The notes under the pieces were generated by a model. It was not told the origin of the DNA, did not search any database, and saw only the letters and a list, made by a program, of their open reading frames with translations. The translations under genes were made by a program, and so were the position numbers. This document shows, piece after piece, positions 1 through 5,848 of a DNA stretch of 11,428 nucleotides. The stretch spans positions 69,388-80,815 of the forward strand of contig FR882208.1 of the NCBI GenBank assembly GCA_000434935.1, written 5' to 3'. The stretch comes from Bacteroides sp. CAG:709 (GTDB taxonomy: Bacteria > Bacteroidota > Bacteroidia > Bacteroidales > UBA932). The first letter of the stretch is position 1. Each line of letters opens with the position of its first letter.

Positions 1-178
1 GGCATGGTCGCCCATGACCTTGTGAATGGGTGGCAGGCGACAGCCTGACGGGATGAGCGCAGCGAACCTCCAGAGGCTTCACCCCCGTCGGGGCGTGTCC
101 AAGGTCGACACAAACATCACCATGATTACCTCCGGAGCAAGCTGTCGGGACGCGGCCACGCTTGTTTTCTGGAGACAT
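1..178. other. GC-rich stretch with successive hairpins, unassigned (possible structured RNA)
   Basis: No recognised gene. The stretch is visibly richer in G and C than its neighbours and folds on paper into adjacent short stems: CCCAT 11-15 with ATGGG 26-30; CAGGC 34-38 with GCCTG 43-47; CCTC 67-70 with GAGG 73-76; CCCC about 82-86 with GGGG 90-93; GTGTC 95-99 with GACAC 107-111; CAAGC 138-142 with GCTTG 160-164, the last nested inside CTCC 130-133 with GGAG 171-174. Such a series suits a structured RNA or part of a ribozyme-like element continuing beyond the left edge. I found no match to RNase P RNA, tmRNA, SRP RNA or a riboswitch I know. One frame is open on the minus strand from an ATG at 178 to the edge (59 codons), but its composition does not look like a protein. 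Confidence 0.35.
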
Positions 179-303
179 TGATATTCAAATAGTTACAAAA
201 CAGGGCGTGGAAACGTGGCCTAAAAAAGGCTGCGTTTCCACGCTCTCGTTTAAATGGTATCTGATAATCAGCGGGTTACGAAATGCCCCGTGGCCGCGTC
301 CCG
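146..303. repeat. 15-bp perfect inverted repeat enclosing the pgi-side hairpin
   Basis: CGGGACGCGGCCACG at 146-160 is the exact reverse complement of 289-303. The right arm lies only 7 bases beyond the pgi stop codon. The 128 bases between the arms hold the long hairpin at 205-243 and a small CTGATAATCAG dyad near 261-271. No target-site duplication is visible outside the arms. The arms could close a long-range RNA structure, be ends of a small non-autonomous element, or be a coincidence in GC-rich DNA. The geometry (outer inverted repeat, inner long stem) is formally like a retron RNA, but no reverse transcriptase is seen. Confidence 0.55.
202..246. terminator. Long hairpin downstream of pgi, probable (bidirectional) terminator
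   Basis: GCGTGGAAACG at 205-215 pairs perfectly with CGTTTCCACGC at 233-243. GCCT 218-221 pairs with AGGC about 227-230 around an A-rich loop. The two intervening positions (TG opposite TG) are G·U wobbles in a plus-strand RNA but C·A mismatches in a minus-strand RNA, so the stem is continuous only in plus-strand transcripts. Weak pairing extends to 202 and 246. It lies about 65 bases after the pgi stop. Neither side has a full U-tract, although a minus-strand transcript meets TTTT shortly after the stem. Confidence 0.6.
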
Positions 304-310
304 CCGACGA

Positions 311-1654
311 TTACTCTGCGATGCGGGCCTTGATGGCTTTGGTCTGCTCCTCGAAACCTGGCTTTTCCAGAAGGGCGAACATGTTCTTCTTGTAAGCCTC
401 GACACCCGGCTGGTTGAACGGATTCACACCGAGGGTGTAGGCACTTACGCCACAAGCGAACTCGAAGAAATAGAACAATGCACCGAGAATCTTCTCATTG
501 ATCCTCTCGATGGAAATCTCCAGCTGAGGCACACCGCCGTCGATGTGGGCGAGCTTGGTACCGAGCTGTGCCATGGCGTTGCAATGCTCCACGTGCTGGC
601 CTGCAAGGTAGTTGAGCTGGTCCAGATTCTGAGAATCGCTGCCGATAACCACGCTGCGGTTGCTGTTCTCAATATTTACCACGGTCTCGAACATGATACG
701 CGCACCATCCTGAACAAACTGTCCAAGTGAGTGAAGATCAGTGGTATATGTTACAGATGCAGGGAAAATACCTTTGCAGTCCTTGCCCTCTGACTCGCCA
801 TAAAGCTGCTTCCACCACTCACCGAGGTACTGGAACTTAGGGCTGAAAGAAACGAGGATCTCCACGCTCTTGCCATACTCGGAGTGAAGAAGATTACGCA
901 TTGCAGCATAAACTACGGCAGCATTGTACTCGGACTTGACGGCGAGAGCCTTCTCCTCTTCCTTGGCACCCTCGAGCATTGCGCGGATGTCGAAACCTGC
1001 GAGCACGATCGGCAGGAGACCTACCGGAGTGAGCACTGAAAAACGGCCGCCGACATTGTCAGGAACGACGAATGTCCTGTAACCCTCCTGGGTGGAGAGT
1101 GTCTTGAGCGCGCCCTTGTGAGCGTCGGTCACGGCCACGATACGTGACGCAGCCTCTTTCTGGCCACAAGTCTCCTCCAGGTGCTGCTTTACGATACGGA
1201 AAGCGACAGCAGGCTCGGTAGTGGTACCTGACTTGGAGATCACCACGCATGCTGCGTTCCTAACCTGCATAAGATCAATGAGTTCGCTGATATACTCCTC
1301 GGAGAGGTTGTTGCCGGCGAAAACGACCTGCGGAACATCCTTGCTGTGAAGTTCCTTGGCAAAACTGTGGGAAAGAGCCTCGATGGCGCATTTCGCACCA
1401 AGATATGATCCACCGATACCGATGACGATGACCAGGTCAATGTTCTTTGACTTCCAGTCGTCACGAATATCTTCACATGCTTTTACCAATGATTCCGGTG
1501 TCTCGGACGGGAGATGTTTCCAGCCAAGGAAATCATTTCCGGCACCTTTTTCTGATTCAAGGACATCGAAAGCGGAAAGAGCCTTTTCGACATAAGCCTT
1601 ATACTCGGCATCTTTCACAAAGGAGGAACATCCTCCGACATTTACTTTTACCAT
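311..1654 (-). CDS. pgi: Glucose-6-phosphate isomerase
   Basis: Interconverts glucose 6-phosphate and fructose 6-phosphate in the cytoplasm, for glycolysis and gluconeogenesis. The 447-residue product has the length of the short bacterial isomerases. Numbering from the chosen ATG, it shows the sugar-phosphate loop SKSGTTTEP (about 141-149), the first PGI signature DNVGGRFSVLTPVG (199-212, with Arg204), the active-site Glu in LYGES (Glu287), His308 in TTDLHSLGQ, and the second signature PFNQPGVEAYK ending in catalytic Lys422. All expected catalytic residues are present. The frame can also start at a TTG two codons earlier (1660), but ATG at 1654 is preferred. The leader is AT-rich with no Shine-Dalgarno sequence, usual for Bacteroidetes. 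The gene is divergent from the GDPD-GH31 gene and is followed by a long hairpin. Confidence 0.98.
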   Translation of the reverse strand: MVKVNVGGCSSFVKDAEYKAYVEKALSAFDVLESEKGAGNDFLGWKHLPSETPESLVKACEDIRDDWKSKNIDLVIVIGIGGSYLGAKCAIEALSHSFAKELHSKDVPQVVFAGNNLSEEYISELIDLMQVRNAACVVISKSGTTTEPAVAFRIVKQHLEETCGQKEAASRIVAVTDAHKGALKTLSTQEGYRTFVVPDNVGGRFSVLTPVGLLPIVLAGFDIRAMLEGAKEEEKALAVKSEYNAAVVYAAMRNLLHSEYGKSVEILVSFSPKFQYLGEWWKQLYGESEGKDCKGIFPASVTYTTDLHSLGQFVQDGARIMFETVVNIENSNRSVVIGSDSQNLDQLNYLAGQHVEHCNAMAQLGTKLAHIDGGVPQLEISIERINEKILGALFYFFEFACGVSAYTLGVNPFNQPGVEAYKKNMFALLEKPGFEEQTKAIKARIAE

Positions 1655-1723
1655 TATCAAGAAAATTTAACAGTTTACAGTTCGTTTTACGAGTTACGCA
1701 GGTTACGCGTCACCGCATCTCCA

Positions 1724-1731
1724 CAAAGTTA
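1724..1731 (-). promoter_or_regulatory. -7 box of the pgi promoter (Bacteroidetes type)
   Basis: On the minus strand this reads TAACTTTG, an exact match to the Bacteroidetes -7 consensus TAnnTTTG. No good TTTG -33 box is found 19-21 bases upstream (GTAT occupies the 19-base position). Transcription would start near 1717, giving a leader of about 60 bases before the pgi ATG. Confidence 0.5.
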
Positions 1732-1804
1732 GTGTATTTTATGAAATTAGATACCGTTTTATAAATTTTTGTCTCATACACGGCCAAAATCCGTCGGGAT
1801 TATA

Positions 1805-1812
1805 TATATTTG
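1805..1812 (+). promoter_or_regulatory. -7 box upstream of the GDPD-GH31 gene
   Basis: TATATTTG matches TAnnTTTG exactly and ends 34 bases before the start codon, implying an AT-rich leader of roughly 28 bases. The -33 position (about 1780-1785, sequence ACGGCC) has no TTTG, so the promoter may be weak or need an activator. It lies about 75 bases from the pgi -7 box on the other strand, so one regulator could act on both genes. Confidence 0.5.
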
Positions 1813-1846
1813 TATTATTCGAAACAACATTTTTTAACACAATACA

Positions 1847-4800
1847 ATGAAAGCATCATTACTAAAACTGACGACTATCGCATTGTCCGCAGTACTGGCG
1901 ACGCCGCTCGGCGCACAAGACACAGGCTCGACAAGAATCGGAGCGCATCGCGGATTCTGGAATTGCGACGAAACATTGCACACGGAAAATTCCATAGCGT
2001 CACTGAAAGCGGCACAGGACAACTTCTTCTGGGGCAGCGAGTTCGACATTCACCTGACATCTGACGACCAGGTCGTGGTACATCACGACGCCAGCATCGA
2101 GGGAAACAAGATTCAGAAAAACACCTACGATTTCCTGAGGCAGTTCAAGCTCCCTAACGGCGAGAGCATGCCGACACTCGACGAATACTTGGAGCAAGGC
2201 GCAAAATGCCCGTCCACAGTGCTGGTTCTTGAGTTCAAGAGCCAATACAGCAAGGAACGTGAGGACAAGATGGTGGACATCACCTTCCGCAAGTTGAAAG
2301 AACATGGACTCTATGACCCTGACAAGGTGATCTTCATCTCGTTCAGCATGAACATCTGCCAGAAAGTGGCAGCGGAAGCACCGGAATTCACGAACCAGTA
2401 TCTGAACGGCGACATTGCCCCTGCCGACCTGCACAAAGACGGCATCAACGGCATTGACTATCATTACAGCGCGTTCTACAAGCATCCTGAATGGGTGAAA
2501 GAGGCACACGACCTCGGAATGAGCGTGAACGTCTGGACCGTGGACAAGGAGAAAGACATGAAGGCAATGATCGACCTCGGAGTGGACTGCATCACCACCA
2601 ACGAGCCGCTTACCCTGAGACATCTGCTTGGCTCAAAAGAGCTCAGACTCGCGAAGGCCACATCTGAAAGCCCGAAAGCAAACCCGAAAGCGGAAGTAGT
2701 TTTCGGCAATGCCAGATTCACGGTACTCGGCAGCAGGCTGGTCCGCATGGAATGGGCAGAAGACGGCAAATTCGAGGACAGGGCCACGCTCGGCATCGTG
2801 AACAGGAACATGCCTGTGCCTCCCTTTACAGTTAAACGTTCAGGCAAAAAGCTGACTATCAAGACGGCAGACCTCACGCTCACCTATACCGGAGACAAGA
2901 AATTCGACCACAACAACCTTTTCGTAACATTTACAATGCCGGAGCACACCACGAAGAACGGCGTAAAGAAAGTCACCTGGTATCCCGGTCTTGACGACAG
3001 CGCGAATCTCCTCGGAACCGTCAGGACACTTGACGGCTGCGACGGCATCACGACCAGAGAGCCATACGACAAGGGAGTCGTTTCGAGAGACGGCTGGGCC
3101 ATCATCGACGAGTCCGAAAGACAGGCATTCGTACCGGAAGACACAGACTGGAAAAACTGGGTGGCAAATCGCGAATCCGGTGACAGACAGGACCTTTACA
3201 TCTTCGCATACGGCCATGACTACAAGTCTGCCGTATCGGATTTCACGAAAATCGGCGGTCAGATTCCCCTGCCTCCCAAATATGCATTCGGATATTGGTG
3301 GTGCAGATTCTGGCAGTACTCCGATTTCGAATTCGTGGGACTCGGCAAGGAAATCAGGTCATTGAGCATACCTATCGACGTGATGGTGCTGGACATGGAC
3401 TGGCACGAGACCTGGACACTCAGGAGAAAGGATTCTCCTAAAGACGAATTCGGCGAGCGCATAGGCTGGACAGGCTATACATGGCAGAAAAAACTGTTCC
3501 CCAACCCGGCGAACTGCCTGGAGGACCTGCACAATCTCGGCCTGAAAACCACATTGAACCTTCATCCGGCATCAGGCATCCAGCCATACGAAGAGCCGTA
3601 CGACAGATTCGTAAAGGATTATCTTTCACGAACTTCTGATTACGACGGACCTAAAGGCTACATCAATCCCGATGGCAGCAAAGCCCCGGTTCCGTTCCGC
3701 ATTGACGACGAAAACTGGGCCGACGCCTATTTCAACTCCGTGATTCATCCGTTCGAGAAACAGGGAGTTGATTTCTGGTGGCTTGACTGGCAGCAGTGGA
3801 AAGAAAGCAAATATACACAGGGCCTCAGCAACACATTCTGGCTGAACCACACATTCTTCAACGACATGGTGCGCCAGACCGAAAGTGAGGGCATATATGC
3901 CAGAAGACCAATGATTTACCACCGTTGGGGCGGCATCGGAAGCCATCGTTATCAAATCGGTTTCTCCGGAGACTGCTTTGCATCATGGCAGGTGCTCAGC
4001 TACCTTCCATATTTCACCGCCACAGCTTCAAACGTGGGTTACGGATATTGGGGACATGACATCGGAGGCCACATGCAGCCTAAAGGCGTGAGGGAAACCG
4101 ACCCGGAACTTTACACCAGATGGCTCCAGTCAGGAGTCTTCACACCAATCTACAAGACTCACTCTACCAAGGACTTGACCATGGAGAAGCGTTTCTGGGT
4201 ATTTCCTGATTATTTCGATACGATGCGCGACGCGATAAGGCTCAGATACGACCTAGCACCTTATATATATAACGCAGCCCGCCAGACATACGACACCGGC
4301 ATCTCAATGTGCCGCCCGATGTATTACGACTACGCCGAGGACAATGAGGCCTACGAGTGGAAGGAAGAATTCATGTTCGGTGACAATATCCTCGCGACCA
4401 CCGTATGTTCGCCTGTAGACAAGGCCACCGGGCTCGCAAAGCGCGGCATGTGGTTCCCTGAGGGCAACGACTGGTACGATGTCGCTACCGGGACCATGAT
4501 CAAGGGCGGCCAGAAGGACACTCTTACCTATACCATCAACGAGAATCCATATTACATCAAGGCGGGAGCCATCATCCCTATGGCTGGTGCAAACATCCGG
4601 TCACTTCAGGAAAAGAGCAATGAACTCAGGCTTTTCGTAGCTCCGGGCGACGGAAACAGCGCGATTACCTACTACGAGGACGACGGCGTTTCACAGGCAT
4701 ACAAGGAAGAATTCGCCACTACAGCCATCAGCAAAACATCTGATGCTCAGTCAGTCAAGGTAACAGTAGCCGCCAGGAAAGGCACTTACAACGGCATTGA

Positions 4801-5320
4801 CCCGAACCGCCGTCTCCAGTTCATTTTTGCCGGCGTCTTCGCTCCGGAAAAGGTTTATGTCAATGGCGTGGAGGTTCCTTATTCTCGTTTCGCCGCCCAC
4901 AATGCAGAGGCAGACGGAACCAAGGCCGAGTGGGGCTACAACGGCGCTGACCTTTCCGCTGTCGTTTACCTCCCTGAGTCAGCTGCTTCCGAAGAGGTTA
5001 CCGTAGAGTGCAGGTTCAGTGACTATGCTGCATCCCACAGGGAACTTCTGAACGGCAAGAAAGCATTGATGCACAGAATGATGGACATCACACCGGAAAC
5101 AAAACTGGTATTCGGCAAGTACGTAGACGCATACATGATGCTCCCTGATTCATTCCTCGCGCTGGCGCAGTGTTCAAGTTTCATCAATGAGGATCCGCAG
5201 AATGCGGGCAAGTACCTCGAAGCCATCAACACCAAGGCTCTTGTCGACGAGTTCAGCTCCATGGAGAAACTTCCGGCAGAATACGTCGCCAAGATAAAGG
5301 CTCAGGTCAATGTAAGATAA
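1847..5320 (+). CDS. Secreted bifunctional glycerophosphodiester phosphodiesterase - GH31 alpha-glycosidase
   Basis: An 1157-residue exported protein with two catalytic domains. Residues 1-23 form a Sec signal peptide (cleavage likely after LGA); there is no lipobox Cys. Residues about 30-262 are a GDPD domain: His34-Arg35, Glu47-Asn48, metal ligands Glu65 and Asp67 in EFDIHL, catalytic His80, Glu129 and Lys131 in LEFK, and Trp230 in VNVWTVD, all as expected for an active enzyme releasing glycerol 3-phosphate. A short linker (about 268-280) leads to GH31: N-terminal beta-sandwich (about 283-470), barrel from about 475 with nucleophile Asp647 in WWLDWQQ, acid/base Asp709 in GFSGD, His737-Asp738, and His772. 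A DUF5110-like beta domain (about 920-1000) and an unassigned tail (about 1050-1157) follow. The family includes alpha-glucosidases, alpha-xylosidases and others, so the exact sugar is uncertain. The start is the first ATG in frame with a good signal peptide. No frameshift is seen. Fusion of these two families is unusual. Confidence 0.95.
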   Translation: MKASLLKLTTIALSAVLATPLGAQDTGSTRIGAHRGFWNCDETLHTENSIASLKAAQDNFFWGSEFDIHLTSDDQVVVHHDASIEGNKIQKNTYDFLRQFKLPNGESMPTLDEYLEQGAKCPSTVLVLEFKSQYSKEREDKMVDITFRKLKEHGLYDPDKVIFISFSMNICQKVAAEAPEFTNQYLNGDIAPADLHKDGINGIDYHYSAFYKHPEWVKEAHDLGMSVNVWTVDKEKDMKAMIDLGVDCITTNEPLTLRHLLGSKELRLAKATSESPKANPKAEVVFGNARFTVLGSRLVRMEWAEDGKFEDRATLGIVNRNMPVPPFTVKRSGKKLTIKTADLTLTYTGDKKFDHNNLFVTFTMPEHTTKNGVKKVTWYPGLDDSANLLGTVRTLDGCDGITTREPYDKGVVSRDGWAIIDESERQAFVPEDTDWKNWVANRESGDRQDLYIFAYGHDYKSAVSDFTKIGGQIPLPPKYAFGYWWCRFWQYSDFEFVGLGKEIRSLSIPIDVMVLDMDWHETWTLRRKDSPKDEFGERIGWTGYTWQKKLFPNPANCLEDLHNLGLKTTLNLHPASGIQPYEEPYDRFVKDYLSRTSDYDGPKGYINPDGSKAPVPFRIDDENWADAYFNSVIHPFEKQGVDFWWLDWQQWKESKYTQGLSNTFWLNHTFFNDMVRQTESEGIYARRPMIYHRWGGIGSHRYQIGFSGDCFASWQVLSYLPYFTATASNVGYGYWGHDIGGHMQPKGVRETDPELYTRWLQSGVFTPIYKTHSTKDLTMEKRFWVFPDYFDTMRDAIRLRYDLAPYIYNAARQTYDTGISMCRPMYYDYAEDNEAYEWKEEFMFGDNILATTVCSPVDKATGLAKRGMWFPEGNDWYDVATGTMIKGGQKDTLTYTINENPYYIKAGAIIPMAGANIRSLQEKSNELRLFVAPGDGNSAITYYEDDGVSQAYKEEFATTAISKTSDAQSVKVTVAARKGTYNGIDPNRRLQFIFAGVFAPEKVYVNGVEVPYSRFAAHNAEADGTKAEWGYNGADLSAVVYLPESAASEEVTVECRFSDYAASHRELLNGKKALMHRMMDITPETKLVFGKYVDAYMMLPDSFLALAQCSSFINEDPQNAGKYLEAINTKALVDEFSSMEKLPAEYVAKIKAQVNVR

Positions 5321-5355
5321 CAGCGGAATCTTCTATTTTCAATTCCGTTCCGCGA

Positions 5356-5415
5356 AAACGTTTTAAACGGTACCAAGTGGCTTTGAAAGTGCACTTGGTA
5401 CCGTTTAAAACGTTT
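5356..5415. repeat. 24-bp perfect inverted repeat (large hairpin or cruciform)
   Basis: The arm at 5356-5379 (AAACGTTTTAAACGG then TACCAAGTG) is the exact reverse complement of 5392-5415. The 12-base loop itself contains the dyad CTTTGAAAG. It begins 35 bases after the GDPD-GH31 stop and could act as its transcript end, but no U-tract follows. The length and perfection exceed a normal terminator stem. A weak 6-bp stem (CGGAAT 5324-5329 with ATTCCG 5342-5347) lies just before it. Confidence 0.85.
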
Positions 5416-5431
5416 ATTTGGTACCAAATAA
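5414..5431. repeat. 18-bp perfect palindrome TTATTTGGTACCAAATAA
   Basis: A perfect palindrome with no spacer, centred between 5422 and 5423. It overlaps the last two bases of the preceding 24-bp inverted repeat. Its core GGTACC also occurs in both arms of that repeat (5369-5374 and 5397-5402), giving three evenly related dyads in a row. A dimeric DNA-binding protein site is one reading. Confidence 0.75.
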
Positions 5432-5520
5432 CCATGGAACGTCGAAAGTCCATCGTGGGAGGGGTGAAGTTTTGATTCGACTACCCTGGAGGATTCTCTC
5501 GTGAGCAAAAACGCACGATT

Positions 5521-5578
5521 TGCGCACGACATGATCAATTTAGAAAGTGATGTGCGCAGAAAACGTTTTAGTGCGCAC
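5521..5578. repeat. GTGCGCA / TGCGCAC dyads around AAAACGTTTT
   Basis: TGCGCAC at 5521-5527 is inverted as GTGCGCA at 5552-5558, and GTGCGCAC occurs again at 5571-5578. Between the last two copies sits the palindrome AAAACGTTTT (5560-5569), giving an imperfect 27-bp dyad (5552-5578) offset by one base. GAAAACGTTTTA at 5559-5570 repeats exactly 5354-5365. The rest of the 5432-5613 gap shows no supportable gene. Confidence 0.6.
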
Positions 5579-5613
5579 GTGGCGATGAACGTATGAAGTC
5601 CGTGCCGGACAAA

Positions 5614-5644
5614 CAAAAAAAGCACCTCGGAAATTCCGAAGTGC
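5614..5644 (-). terminator. Intrinsic terminator of the tRNA-Val gene
   Basis: On the minus strand GCACTTCGGA pairs with TCCGAGGTGC (one G·U pair, 3-base loop) at 5622-5644. Seven U residues follow immediately (5621-5615). It begins about 9 bases after the tRNA 3' end. This is a textbook intrinsic terminator for the minus strand. From the plus side it could also help end the convergent GDPD-GH31 transcript, but its 3' U-tract there is short. Confidence 0.9.
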
Positions 5645-5652
5645 TTTCGTAG

Positions 5653-5727
5653 TGGGAGCAGAGGGAGTCGAACCCCCGACCCTCTGCTTGTAAGGCAGAC
5701 GCTCTGAACCAACTGAGCTATGCTCCC
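5653..5727 (-). tRNA. tRNA-Val (anticodon UAC)
   Basis: The 75-base cloverleaf is complete on the minus strand: acceptor GGGAGCA paired with TGCTCCC, D-stem GCTC/GAGC with loop AGTTGGTTCA, anticodon stem TCTGC/GCAGA with loop CTTACAA (anticodon TAC, reading GUA and related Val codons), T-stem GGGGG/CCCTC with one G·U pair and loop TTCGACT, and discriminator A. CCA is not encoded, since CTACG follows. It has its own promoter upstream and terminator downstream, so it is probably a single-gene unit, though read-through from the macroglobulin gene is possible. Confidence 0.96.
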
Positions 5728-5774
5728 AAGCATATTTTCATCCCTACTTGACCATGATTTCCAAATCGGGAATG

Positions 5775-5805
5775 CAAATATACGACTATTTTTTCATTAC
5801 GCAAG
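5775..5805 (-). promoter_or_regulatory. Promoter of the tRNA-Val gene (Bacteroidetes -33/-7)
   Basis: On the minus strand CTTG (5805-5802) matches the -33 box TTTG in three of four bases. After exactly 19 bases comes TATATTTG (5782-5775), a perfect TAnnTTTG -7 box. Transcription would start near 5768, about 40 bases before the mature tRNA 5' end. This is the clearest promoter in the window and supports assignment to Bacteroidetes. Confidence 0.8.
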
Positions 5806-5848
5806 TGTTTTTCCAGGTTTTTTCTTAAAAACGACATTGCACAGAGGA

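Noticed and set aside
1..178. Minus-strand open frame of 59 codons from ATG at 178 running off the left edge.
   Set aside because: It begins in a hairpin-rich GC-rich stretch, has an odd composition (rich in Cys, His, Pro, Gly), and other frames there are also open by chance. It resembles no protein I know.
1655..1660. TTG start two codons upstream of the chosen pgi start.
   Set aside because: The ATG at 1654 is a better initiator, the resulting N-terminus suits the family, and nothing in the leader favours the TTG.
4269..4281. TATATATATA run as a promoter or repeat.
   Set aside because: It lies inside the GH31 barrel and encodes conserved-looking residues (APYIYNAA); no gene starts after it on either strand.
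5501..5596. Plus-strand 31-codon frame starting GTG after GGAGG, ending just before the tRNA terminator.
   Set aside because: It runs straight through the inverted repeats, uses a GTG start with a Shine-Dalgarno sequence that Bacteroidetes rarely need, and has no recognisable features.
5302..5733. Minus-strand 143-codon frame covering the tRNA and the palindromes.
   Set aside because: Its start translates the tRNA-Val gene itself and the rest reads through the palindromes; it is a shadow frame.
5817..5832. AT-only hairpin (GTTTTT with AAAAAC) 16 bases after the macroglobulin stop, as its terminator.
   Set aside because: The stem is six pairs, almost all A-T, and no U-tract follows on the minus strand, so it is too weak to call.
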